This document shows positions 33,122 through 44,331 of a stretch of DNA of 64,000 nucleotides, one piece after another. This DNA is from Monocercomonoides exilis (Eukaryota; Preaxostyla; Oxymonadida; Polymastigidae), in assembly GCA_001643675.2 (NCBI GenBank), contig LSRY02000031.1:684501-748500 (forward strand). The letters run 5' to 3'. The first letter of the stretch is position 1. Each line of letters opens with the position of its first letter. The notes under the pieces were generated by a model. That model worked only from the letters and a program-made list of their open reading frames with translations, did no database searches and was not told where the DNA came from. The translations under genes were made by a program, and so were the position numbers.

Positions 33122-35162
33122 GGGTGATTTATAAGCCCGACCTTTTTTTTAATTTTGGTTTGAAATAAAAAAATTTTTTTTTCAAGCAATCATGTTTTTA
33201 TTTTGAAAATTGAAATGATCAATAATACACATAATCAACAAGTTCTCTTTTTACAATTTTTCTGGAATTTTTCTACTTTGATTCATCATCCAAAATATCA
33301 TCTTTCAAAATGTGGGATTTATTAAATCTTCTTTTTTGGGGCTTTTCAGCTGCGAAAAGAATTTTTTCTTCTTTTTCATCATTATTATCTTTTCTTTTCT
33401 TATCTTCTTTCATTTTCCTTTCTTTTTTCCATTCTTCAAGAAATTTTTGTTCAGTTATAATTTAACCAAAAAAATCAAACCTATGAGTTCTATTTTTCAG
33501 TGTAACTGAGAGTTCCTTTCGAAGTGTTGATAGTACTGAATGCCACTCATTTGAAAGCACGCCGCTTTTCTTGAACGAAGAAACAACAGTTGCAGGAAGG
33601 AATGCTGTCTGAAGAGCTTGTGGAAGAACGTTGGAGATGTCCTCACGTCGAAGAGAAATGGAAGAATCTGGAGGCACATAGTAAAGAGAGTTGATGCATT
33701 TTTTGAAGACTGCAAACACACCACGATCAAGAGGTTATGTGATGTGTGAACTGTGAGGAATAAAAGTGACGATGTTAATGTTGTTGTCAGCAAATTTCTG
33801 TCATACGTCAGGCTGAGCCCGAGAAGAGAGAGAATCCAAAAGAAGAAGGCATCTTTCATGGTTCTTCATTATAATGTCCCTTCTCTGATGATTTATTTCA
33901 GTAAAACCTGTTCTGCGTATCTTTGAAATATGCTTTCCGTCATCCATCCATCGTTGTTATCCCAAACATCGATGTGTGCACTCAGCAAAACTCGCATTTC
34001 CTTTGGTAATTTGTGGCATGGCCACAATACAACGCTTTTGAGAGAATATCTATCTGCAGCAGCTGCGACAACCAAAGTGGCATTTAGCATGTTTGTGGGT
34101 GTTGTATGAAATCCAGCTGGAACTCCTGTGGGGTGAATCACAAGAGTTTTGAAGGAATGCGATAAGCGGAGTGAAGATTCATCGGTGTTAAAGATTAAAG
34201 AAGGTGAATTATAATGTGAATCATGAAGATTTTACAGAAGCTCGCAGAAAGGAAGAAGAGCATGTTGGTTGGATACAGAAAGACGTTGGATATCCACATT
34301 TCTTGGCATTGAGGTTTTAAGCTCAGAATTCCTTTTTGCAAATAGATATGGATATGATTTGGACACACTGGTGTTTTCATCAACATCAGTTTCTGATCGT
34401 CTTTTTTTGTAGGAAAAGACGGATTCCATCTGAAAATTATTTATTATTAAAAACTGAAGAGATATAAAGATGAATATAAATTAATTCTCTTGTTCTCTTG
34501 GCATTAAAACTTGTTCCGGATAAACTTTCGATTTTAATAACTCCAACAATAATGTTTTTGTCCTCTTCATTGAATAGTTCTGGCCTGCCAGGTTTTGAAA
34601 CAGCTCTGCCGCTTTCAATTGCTGAAACTGCTCTAATTACTGCTGAACGAGAGAACTCTTTGGTATTTATTGCATCAACGATTCTGACATGTCCATCAAC
34701 GACAATACGTGCCATGCGTTCTAATTGATTTTCAATTCTTCGATATTCAAATGACATCATTTTTTCTCGAAGAATTAACTGTCCACGTTCTTTTTTATTT
34801 TTAACAACACTCATAACAAAAAAATTCTGGTGATGATCTAATTCTTATTTTAAAAAAATTTTTTTTTGGAATGAAAAAAAATAAAAAAAATATTTTCGAT
34901 TAAATTCCAACTTAGTCAGCCCCGTTGCTATGACTTAATCTCCTCAGGGGAGGCACAAATCAGAGATGGAGGAGCTAGCCTTCCCATCGTCTCCCCCATC
35001 AGAGATTAGGTATTGTAATTTGATGTTAATTTCTGACTTCTGACTTTTCCATATATACTCAAAACAATTTTTAAAAAATATTAAACATGAGAAAAATCAA
35101 CATATTGTTAAAAAAAAAAAAAGACCGGGTTTTAAAAAATAGTTAAGGTTAAAAAATCACCC
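33122..35162 (-). mobile_element. Pogo/Tigger-like DNA transposon, complete but decayed, with TIRs and TA duplication
   Basis: The ends are GGGTGATTT (33122-33130) and AAATCACCC (35154-35162), each flanked by TA (33120-33121 and 35163-35164), as expected for Tc1/mariner-superfamily insertion. Further inside, CCCGACC followed by T at the left pairs with GACCGGG at the right. The element is about 2.04 kb and its transposase reads on the minus strand. A GC-rich leader at 34916-35010 contains an inverted repeat (TTAATCTC...GAGATTAG) and a G-rich block shared with the copy at 5690. Confidence 0.8.
33469..34814 (-). pseudogene. Broken DDE transposase, pogo/Tigger-like
   Basis: Reads from Met 34814 (helix-turn-helix region ending SKPGRPELF) to the tail near 33469. 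Catalytic segments are FNTDESS (first Asp, about 34165-34190), LLLDSLSSR (second Asp) and HSSHIT-stop-PLDRGVF (third Asp), with the same DD35D spacing as the copy at 6077. Defects are visible: one frameshift around 33893-33905, a TGA in place of an expected Trp near 33803, and a TAA in place of an expected Gln near 33736. A region around 34430 probably was an intron (acceptor TTTTCAG). The two copies differ enough to be separate old insertions. Confidence 0.75.
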
Positions 35163-35164
35163 TA

Positions 35165-36122
35165 TGTTTTTTAATCTCTTTATTATTCCCAATTTTTCAA
35201 CAATAAAAATTTATGTTCATCTCAGTTGATTTTTTTTTCTTGCAAAATTTGAAAATTCAAATAATAAAAAAGTCTTCTGTATATGTTTTATAGATTCGTT
35301 ATTAATCTATCTATCATTTTGAACACATTTCAAATATCGTTTCACTTGAAAATCAAATCGTCTTTCTTAATGATGAGTCTCCGAGTTTTTCTGGTTCAAC
35401 TTCAACTTTTAAGAATTGTTTTTGTTTTCCTCAAACTTCATCTTTGTGTCAAAAATATCATAAAGTGATTTCTTCAAATTTCCAATAAACCAAAATTTCT
35501 CCTATTCTTCTTTCAAAAGTGCTTAAACTGTATTGCTAAAAAATTCGTTCACTTCTGGAGCAAACAAATCTTATTCAATGATGCTTAATTTCTTTGAAAT
35601 TGTAGAAATTGTCGAGAAATAACTTTTTTGGTTTTTAATTAATAGCAGTTTTTTCATTTAACAAATAACAAAATCTTTTCAATAAATATTATTATTGCAT
35701 TATTGCAATAAAAATTATTTTATTCTTCGATTTTTTTAATAAAAAAAGAATTTTTTAATAAATTTTTCATAAAAGTTATGTTTTAACATAATCGAATGAC
35801 ATTTTTCCTTTCAATAAAAACTTCCCATTTGTAAGTCGAAAAACTTGTTCAAGACATCAACTTCTCAATCTAATCTTTTATTCAAAATAAAAAGGAACAT
35901 AATTGAAAAATTAATAAAAAGTTATCGTTTGTGAAAAAAAAAAAAGATATTTTGAAAATCCTTGCAAAGATATTAAAAGAGAGAGTTTGTTTGTCACAAA
36001 AAAAATATTAGAAAGAATTTTTGCATATGATTTATTCATTAATGTGGAAAACAGAATATTTTCTGTTACTGAAGACAATAATTTTTTTCGTTATTGTGTG
36101 CACAAATAATTAATGACTATTA
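35165..36122. other. Non-coding AT-rich spacer
   Basis: No supported gene. Only short AT-rich frames are present. It is bounded by the transposon on the left and a miniature element on the right. Confidence 0.5.
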
Positions 36123-36311
36123 AATATGGAACAAAATTTTTGCTTTAAAGAAAAAAACAACGATATGTTCCAAACTTTTTCCACTTTCATATCATAACAA
36201 AGTCAAACATTCTCATTCAAAAATGTTTTGAAAAATATAAAAAAATGAGAAAATTGTTCGAAAACTCTGAATGAAACAAAATTCATGAAGCAAAAAATTT
36301 CGTCCCATATA
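36123..36311 (-). mobile_element. Miniature inverted-repeat element (189 bp)
   Basis: On the minus strand it starts TATATGGGACGAAATTTTTT, continues GCTTCATGAATTTTG and ends AAAATTTTGTTCCATATT. It aligns along its length with the 187-bp copies at 17820-18006 and 58968-59154. Non-coding. Confidence 0.6.
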
Positions 36312-36659
36312 ACCATTTTTAAAAGATACAAGATATGTATTGTTCTGTTTGAAACCATAACTTTTTTCGCGGTGTTTATTATTATGAAAATACATCGTCA
36401 TTTGTTATTAAATTTTCATTCAAATTTCAAATGTTAATCTTTCGTTTCAAAAGCTTTTGTTTAACTAGAAAAAAAACAGGAGAGGAGTCATGAATAGATC
36501 TTTTTCTTTTCATTGAACATTCAAAAAATATTCATAACAAATGTCAAAACCAAAATTTTTGACAGGAAAAATTTGATTTCAAAAATGATCGCCCATATCT
36601 TTTATTTTTCCATCGAATTTTTGTTTTGAATAATGAAAATATCGATTGAACAAAAAATT

Positions 36660-37285
36660 AAAAAAAACTTAGCAAGATAGATTACTTAATAACTGTTAGA
36701 GAAATAATGCTGATAAAAATTTTTAAAAATACGTCTTATCCATTCTAACTCTTTTGGTCACAAGACTTTTATTTTCATATCGACTGAATGCAATGAATAT
36801 TATTTTGGAAATATCGGAGAAACTCAAAATCCTATTTGTCCGATATTTCAAAAATTAAATTTTTTTTATTTTCAATCTTCATGATAATGAAAGTCTCGTC
36901 TAACAACTGAGTTAGGATTGTAAAGATATGTGCATTTATTTTAGAATTAATATTGTTTCATGCAAGAATTTCGGTGCAAAAATATTTCTTGAATATCAAC
37001 AACAATAATAATAAACTGAAAAGGGTTATTGAATGCATTTTTGTCTTTGATTCGGAAAAACCATTTGTTTTTGAAAACAATTATCATGATTTTTTTTTTT
37101 CTGAATTACTAATTTTTTTCAAAAAATCAACAGACTTATAAAAATCTTCACCTCGAAAAAAGAAATGATTGAAAAAATAATCACTCAGATATTTAATGAA
37201 AATTTGTCAGAATATTTCCTCTTGCAGTTAAAGAAAAATAGATCTTGCCTAGAATGTTGCGCTCGTTTTTTTATTGCATTTCGAA
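36660..37285 (+). repeat. Degenerate fold-back element, family C, copy 2
   Basis: Shares ordered words with the well-preserved copy at 47476-47872: AAATATCGGAGAAA, GATATTTCAAAAATTAAA, TGAAAGTCTCGTCTAACAA, AAAGATAT, ATTTGTCAGAATATTT and TAGATCTTGCC. The left arm (from about 36672) is worn. It is extended by insertions relative to copy 1. Confidence 0.45.
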
Positions 37286-37322
37286 TTATGTTAAAAACAA
37301 AGCTTTCAAATACTCTTTTCAA

Positions 37323-37467
37323 CCCCCCCCCCCCCCCCCCCCTATAATTTTAACATGAAAATAGAAGATTTATAATGTTATGATAGAAGAAAAAGTTTTG
37401 AACGAATCGTCGATTACTATCATCAATGCAATAATTTTGATCCAATTTTGATCAAAGTCCCATAAAA
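37323..37467 (+). repeat. C20 homopolymer and partial miniature element
   Basis: A 20-nt C run occupies 37323-37342, rare in DNA this AT-rich. It is followed by GATTTATAATGTTATGAT...GAAAAAGTTTTGAA and GTCCCATA (to 37467), which match the right half of the 187-bp miniature element. Confidence 0.4.
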
Positions 37468-37635
37468 AAGTATACAGAAAAAATCAATTGAGCAAGTTGA
37501 ATTGCGAGCGTTAATAGTCTTGTTCAACATTCATTTATAAAGGCAAATGACCAACATACAAAAAGAAGGAAAGAACTGGAGGAAATGTGTTAGAGTCTGA
37601 AATTCTAAAAAGGAAACAATAAAAACTATCTTTAT

Positions 37636-37962
37636 TTATGCTATTTTTTGTTTCAATTTTTGTGTGCCATCCTTTATAAATGAAGAAGAAATAACAGCCA
37701 AAATGATAGCACCACAGAAAATTATAGTCTTTGCAATTGGAACCGGAAAAGCTAATAAAGACAAAAGATGTGGCAAGACAATAGACAAAATTGCGCTGAT
37801 AAGATATACCTAGATTTATTTCAGAAAGAAAATTTGCAGTTAAAAGTGAAAAAAAAAAAGATAGAAATATCATTTCAAAAAAGAAATATGTTTTCGAGGA
37901 AAAAACAAAAGATGAAATCATTTTATGTTAAATACAATCAAACTGCAATTAGAAAAACAAAA

Positions 37963-37999
<37 letters not shown>

Positions 38000-39669
38000 A
38001 TTCAATTTCTTCTTATTTTAACTCATTTTCCTTTTTCAGTTCAATGCAAAAATCTCACTCATCCACTCTCTCTCTCTCTCTCTCCGCAAATTCCTTAAAA
38101 GACAAAACAAACCGATGCAAACAGCCAAACGGAGCCTGACTGTATCAAAGAAGTGAATTGGCTGTTGAAGACAGAAACTGGAGCTATGTACGACAGAAGA
38201 GCTCGACACACAGATAACACAAAAATGGCTAAAAATACAACACTCAAGCTGCTCAGTATAAAGCCAATGCTAACCTGTAATAAAAATATGTTTTGATAAT
38301 TCGTATTAATTCAATGGTTGAAAGAAAAGGAAAGGGGAAAAAAAGAAAGAAAGAAAAACTTTAATTTTGCAAAGAAAATCCAAAAAAATACAAACTGTGC
38401 TCCAATTTGATTCCACAAGCTCCTTTCCCAAATTAATTCCCCATTTGGCCAAAAATGTCGAAATGAAATATCCGGCACATCCACAAATAATACCCATAAT
38501 CAAAAAGAAAAACGCTCCTACGAACTCTTTCAAAAGCGCACCAGCTTTGCCTCCTTTCCCTCCCATTGCTCCGTTTATCTCCGACTTCCACCGGCTTATG
38601 CTTCCAAAGCAGATCACCAGAAAGCAGTTCCCCACCGCAGCATAAAGAGCACTCGGGACTGATGGCAGAGGCCCAGGCAGCTTGCGGAATATCGCTGAAA
38701 TGTGCTGAGTGAACTCCTTGTAAAACATAATATCTTTGCCCAATAAGCTGCCGTTTGCGATGACTGGTCGCATAATGGTAAGTATAAACGAGGTAATTAC
38801 AGGAAACAATGACCCCATTTTTTGTGTAGCCATGAGGATGGGACAAATTAAGCGAATTATTAACAGCGAAAAATAAATATTTCCAGATGGATTTTCATCT
38901 TCGTCAGGAGTGTTGATTGACTAGATAAGAATTCGTTAAAAAAATTGAAAGAAAATAAATTTTAATAAATGTGCACACTAAATATTTTGAAAGCAAATTT
39001 CTTAAAATTCCAAGTAGCAAAATTGTTCCATAATGATTAACAATGGTTCTCACATCAAATTTTGTTTCAGTTGAAGCAGTCAGAGCCGCCGGAACGGAAT
39101 CTAATGATGTAATAGCCAAAAATAATGCAATTGAGAAGTGTTCCTAAAACGAACAAAAAAAGAATAAGTTTAAAATTATTGAAAAATAATAATTAACATG
39201 AAACCAAAGTAATTCCAAAGATTTTTGTTTTCAAAAAAGGCAGTGATTCTTTACAGCTAGCAGAAAGAATTGACAGAAGGGAGAGAAGAACTGTTATAAC
39301 TCGTAGATCTCTAACTGAATCCTGAAATGAATCATTTATTCTTCTTATGATTGATGGGCCTGAAACATTTATTCGATTTTTTATTAAATGACTGAAAAAG
39401 CTCATTTTTCATAAAAAATTTGATTCACACTTGATAATAATAGCTATAGTTATTAGATAATTTATTGATAAAAATAATTGCGCATAATATGCAGTTGGCG
39501 TCAAAAATTGGATTGAAAATGGAACAACAAGCAATAACAATTCAAAAAGATTTTGCAAAGAATGATTGTTAATTTGAATAAGTGAAGCAATATTTTGTGA
39601 ATTAAAAATGGATGCATATGCGACAGTTCCTTGTCGCAAAATATCAATGAAAGCTTTGGAAATTTGCAT
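37636..39669 (-). CDS. PIGW: GPI-anchor inositol acyltransferase, GWT1/PIG-W family, five introns
   Basis: Acylates the inositol of GlcN-PI early in GPI-anchor synthesis at the ER. Spliced model (minus strand): 39669-39431, 39391-39205, 39143-38979, 38920-38396, 38274-38113, 37809-37636; introns 39, 61, 58, 121 and 303 bp. It gives 483 aa, against about 490 in yeast Gwt1 and 504 in human PIGW, with many hydrophobic segments. Family landmarks: RVITVLLSLLSIL...FLKTKIFG matches the family's RVIT..FAILAVDFP..FAKTE block, and GTILLLGILRNLLSKYL matches GTLLFLGLLRLFFVKNL of yeast. The neighbouring YGVHWNFF and ANREG signatures are not recognisable, and the Asp of AVDFP is replaced. The largest intron holds a 35-nt A run and a CT repeat. 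The fourth intron's donor (38395) has an alternative further in. It is divergent from PEPCK. Assignment is by remembered family landmarks. Confidence 0.75.
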
Positions 39670-39875
39670 TTAATTTTTATTATGGTCAAAAATTTCATGT
39701 GGTCAGATTAGATCTTGATTCGTTTCAACTCAATATCAGCAAAATTGACTTCATTGATTTTCCGGTGTTGACCAAATGTCAAATGACTGAAAAACACAGT
39801 TTTGACACGTTGAGAACGAAATCCACCCATATTTAAAGTTTTTGATACATATAAACTTTATTTTCGATTATTGAG
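39670..39875. promoter_or_regulatory. Divergent promoter region PIGW / PEPCK
   Basis: These 206 bp separate the two start codons and must hold both promoters. They are AT-rich with a slightly GC-richer block at 39757-39830. No specific motif is assigned. Confidence 0.4.
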
Positions 39876-42192
39876 ATGATTCCTGCTTTACCGAAATGTA
39901 TGCTTTTTATCTTTTGCAATAGAAATTGTCAGATCATTGTTAAATGTTTTGTTTCCCTTTTATTATTCGTTTACTTCAGGCATGCTTCCTTTGACATGGG
40001 ATTCTCCATCTCTGGGATTAGCAAAGGAATTTATTGAATACGCTGTTTCTGTGTGCAAACCAGATGAAGTCATGGTGTTTGATGGTAGAAGAGAATCATG
40101 GATTCAATCATGTGAAGATTTGGTGAAATCAGGATCATTTTTAAAATTAAATCCTTATATTTGGCCAAATTGCTATCTTTCTCGCTCAAATCCAGTTGAT
40201 GTTGCTCGGAGCGAGGATAGAACGTTTATGTGCTTGAAGGATGGTGAAACATTATACAGAAAGCCACATAATCAAATCCCTCCACAACTTGGATTCAAAT
40301 GGGGATGCAGAGCCGGAGAGTATGATCCAGAAAAAAAGAGAGAGCTTTCAACTGAAGAAATGAGGCAATGCTTGCTGAAACGATTTGAAGGGTGCATGGT
40401 CGGAAGGACTATGTACGTTATTCCATTTTCGATGGGTCCAGTTTCATCAGAGTTTGCAAAATTAGGAATTCAAATTACTGACTCTCTCTATGTTGTGGCG
40501 AACATGTACACAATGACTCATACTGGAATGGGAATTATTTCCAAAATTGCTGAAGGATCACCTTTTGTTCCTTGCTGGCATTCAACCGGATTTCCATTAG
40601 AAGCTGGAGAAAAGGATGTTTGCTGGCCATGCAGATTATTGCCATCAGATCGATATATTGCACACTTTACACAACCAGATCCAGCACATCCAAGATTGGG
40701 TGAATACTCGATTATGTCATATGGTTCTGGATATGGAGGAAACGCTATTCTGGGCAAGAAATGCTATGCATTGCGTATTGCATCGAACATGGCAAGGAGA
40801 GACAAAGTTAAGTGGATGGCCGAACACATGCTGATTCTGCATGTGACATACACTCCATGCATTGGAATCGACGAAGTGACGAAAAAGAAGAAATACGGCC
40901 CAGCTGAATATTTCACAGTTACAGGAGCATTCCCATCTGCATGCGGAAAGACGAATCTTGCTATGCTGCAGGTGCCTAAGGAATTCAGCGATGAATGGAA
41001 GGTCAGCTGCGTGGGTGACGATATTGCCTGGATTCGCTTTGACTCAAAGGGAAGAATGTGTGCCATTAACCCCGAATCCGGCTTCTTTGGCGTTGCGCCA
41101 GGAACAAGCGACTATACCAACAGAAATGCGATGGAGACATTGCGTGGAGGAAACACAATCTTCACGAATGTGGGAGTGACAGTGGAAGGAGACGTGTGGT
41201 GGGACGGGCTGACTGAGGATCCGCCAAAGGGGCTTGTTGACTGGAGAGGGCACAGAATGCAGGATGATGCATGGAGAGACGAAGACAAAGAGAAAGAAAA
41301 AATGAAGAAGAAGCAGTTCATCAAGTCTGCTGCACACCCGAACTCTCGTTACACCACCCCCTGCGCCCAGTGCCCGATCATCGATCCCGAGTGGAACACC
41401 GGAAAAGGCTTCCCGATTGATGTGATGCTGTTTGGCGGGCGCCGAAGCCAGCTGATGCCACTCGCTGTGCGCACACGCGACTGGAACCAGGGTGTGCTTG
41501 CTGCGGCCACACTGCGCTCAGAAGGCACAGCTGCTGTGCAGGACAGAGTGGTTGGGACATTGTCATTTGACCCAATGGCAATGCGTCCATTTATTGGGTA
41601 CAATGTGGGCGACTACTTCAACCACTGGATTGAGATGGGCAAGATGGCTAGCGACCAGTACAGACCCGACATTTACGTTGTGAACTGGTTCAGAAAGGAT
41701 GCTGAGGGAAGATTTTTGTGGGAAGGCTTTTCGGAGAACTTCCGTATTGTGCGCTGGGCGTGCCTGCAGGCGAAGGAGAGGAGAGAAGGGAAAGAATGTG
41801 CTTCATCCTCTTCATGCACTCCAAGCAGTTCTTCTTCGTGTGCTGCCTCGAAATGCTGCGGAGCCGAGACGCCGTTGGGCTATGCGCCATCACCATGTGC
41901 ATTGGGATTGGATCTGAAGTCAGAGGAATCGAAGCATGTTCTGAAGGACCCATCGATTCTGTCTGTGTGTGAGTGCAAATGCGAAGACGGGAAATGTGTT
42001 GTGGGCAAATTGCTGGATGATGGGTGGTTCAATGAGCTGAAGGAGAGGAAGGCGTTTTTGGAGCTTCTTGAGGAAGATCTGGGAAAAGAGCTGAAGAAAG
42101 AGTTCAATGAGCTGGTTGACAGATTCGCAAGTGCGGGAATGAAAGCTCCAGCAGAAATGAAGATTGAAGACCTGCATTTTCAATTAGAGTAG
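39876..42192 (+). CDS. PCK: Phosphoenolpyruvate carboxykinase (GTP), one intron
   Basis: Interconverts oxaloacetate + GTP and PEP + GDP + CO2; in anaerobic protists it often runs towards oxaloacetate and malate. Exons 39876-39897 and 39980-42192 (82-bp intron) splice MIPALPKC onto MLPLTWDSP, giving 744 aa. GTP-type signatures are intact: RTMYVIPFSMGP, the P-loop GAFPSACGKTN (about residue 323) with the reactive-loop Cys, VGDDIAWIRFD for metal binding, NPESGFFGVAPGTS, the FGGRR nucleotide loop, DPFAMRP-like DPMAMRP, and VNWFRKD.EGRFLW. GTP-PEPCKs are usually about 600-640 aa. The excess is mainly a Cys/Ser-rich insert at about 605-685 (CASSSSCTPSSSSSC, SKCC, CECKCEDGKC) near the C-terminus, plus a short Lys/Glu insert. 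Probably cytosolic. Confidence 0.97.
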
Positions 42193-43081
42193 AAAGAAGC
42201 GGATAAATAAAGGAATAAAAGCAAGCCATTGGTAAATAGTTGCAAATATATGGCTCTTTGCTTCCAATGACGAAGAATGAGACTTTAAATGAATAATAAA
42301 GAGAACAAGCTTGTGAATGTATGATAGATTATAAATGAATTTATCAATGGAAAATTTTATTTTTATTTTAAATGATTTTATTTCTGATAGTTTTTAGACA
42401 CAAATACATCGTGATAATTATAAAGGAATGTTATATACTTCAATTAAAAGTGTTTGAAATTTTCAAAAAAAAAACAATTAAAACTTGAATATATTCACTT
42501 GTTTTTAAAAATATGTTTTTCTCATTCTTTTTTCTATTTTTTTTCTTGTTCTTTCTTACCTGCTTTCTTTTCTTTCTTTCTTTTTATATATTGGCAACGT
42601 GAATGTTTTTGTTTATTGGTTCTAGGAAATATCTTTGATACTTTTTTTTCTGAAATAATTAATTTTGCTGAATGAACATTATTTTTGGATGTTTTTATCC
42701 AAGATTGATGACATTTCATTGGCAATTTGATTATTTTCTTCTGATTTTCTCTTCTGTCAACAGAAAAAGTTAAACCTTTCTTTTTTTAATTTCGAAAGAG
42801 TCTTTTATTTATTTTTAATTTATTCTTTAAATTCATTTTCTCAGTTTTTGGGCCTATCTGTTCTTTATTATTCACAGATATTCATTTTTATTTTCTATTA
42901 ATTAAAAAAAAAAGCATTCACAAAATAATGATTTATTTTTTTAAAGAAATAATAAAGATAGTTGAGTGCAAAATCTATATTTTCCAATTTCTTACATTTT
43001 GTAATTCTTTTAAGATACACTTCATTTTTGTTTTTGAAATATCTTTGATCACAAATTGATCAATAACCTTTATTCCGAGAA
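42193..43081. other. Intergenic, no gene seen
   Basis: T-rich spacer between PEPCK and TBP. The few short frames are low-complexity. The PEPCK 3' region has AATAAA-like words around 42206-42216 and 42290-42300 that may serve in polyadenylation. Confidence 0.5.
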
Positions 43082-44035
43082 ATGTCCTTAGAAAACGAAC
43101 TTGGAGCAACTCCTGGTTCTTCAGATTTGGATTGTATGTGCTACATTGCTTATTTTTGATGTTATCGTTAATATTTCATGTAATATTGTATTTGTAATTC
43201 GTCGCAATATATTTTTCAGTATCACTTCATCCAAGTGGAATAGTACCCAAGCTTCAAAATGTTGTTGCTACGGCTTTTCTTGGGATCAGACTTAATCTTC
43301 GTACAATTGCTTCTAGGATAGCAAATGTGGCTTACAATCCAAGACGTTTTCCTGCTGCTGTTCTTCGAAGCAAAGAGCCCAAAGCAACTGTTTTAATTTT
43401 TGAAAGCGGAAAAATTGTTTGTACAGGTGCACGAGACGAAGATATTGCGCGGGCAGCATCACGAAAAGCAGCAAAATCGATACAAAAAATTGGTTATTTC
43501 ATTTTTAATAATGACTGATAAATGTTTTGCTCATAATGAACTCAGGAGACGCATTAGGAGGGAAAATATCGTTTCAAAGATTTAAAATTGAAAATATAGT
43601 GGGTTTGTCTTTATATTTTCGTTTATTATATGTTATTCGAATATTTTAATTGATTATTGTCAAATTAAATATTTCGCAGCTTCGTGCGATGCAAAGTTCA
43701 AGATACAACTTGATAGGCTTGCTAGAAATCAAGCACAATTTTGTAGAGTGTGCTTTTGAAACATTCAATATGAATGATTGTGATTTGAATATTGATGCAA
43801 TTTTTTAATTAAGTATGAACCTGAAGTTTTTCCTGGTGTTGTCTATCGTCTTTTGGAAGCGGATATAACTTTCATGGTTTTTGCAAGCGGAAAAATTGTT
43901 ATTACAGGAGCGAAAACCAGAGATAGTATGTACAAAGGGTTTGAAGATATCTATCCAATCCTTTTACAATTTGCCAAAGTTCAAAGTGATGGAGAAGGAA
44001 AGGAAAAGGAAAAAAGAGGAAGTAGAACAGGATGA
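43082..44035 (+). CDS. TBP: TATA-binding protein, four introns
   Basis: General transcription factor for RNA polymerases I, II and III. Exons 43082-43133, 43220-43492, 43546-43602, 43680-43747 and 43814-44035; introns 86, 53, 77 and 66 bp. It gives 223 aa with a short N-terminal region and the two direct repeats of the saddle. Repeat 1: SGIVPKLQNVVAT..., YNPRRFPAAVLR, ATVLIFESGKIVCTGA. Repeat 2: RFKIENIVASCDAKF, YEPEVFPGVVYR, FMVFASGKIVITGAK, FEDIYPIL. The four DNA-intercalating Phe positions appear kept (RRFP, LIFES, EVFPG, MVFAS). The C-terminus has an extra Lys/Glu-rich tail of about 20 residues. It sits 296 bp upstream of the PITH gene on the same strand. Confidence 0.95.
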
Positions 44036-44331
44036 AATGTTTAAAATTTAAGTTGTTTAAAATTTAATTCAAATTAAAATTATTCATTGTAAAATAAATT
44101 ATGCAAAAAGCAAAACAAAACAAAAGGGAAGCACTTCGCTTCGTGCTAGTAATTCAAGATTTTGCGTTATTTAGCAGTTTTTTGAGCAAAGCGTCTTTTC
44201 AATATATCCTGTTTTCTTTCTTTCTATATTTTTCTTTTTCTTTTTTAATTTTCACCTTTATTTATTTTCCCAAAATCAAATATATTTTTCTGAAATGTCA
44301 ATAAGGGAATTTTAAGGATAAATATTGTGAA

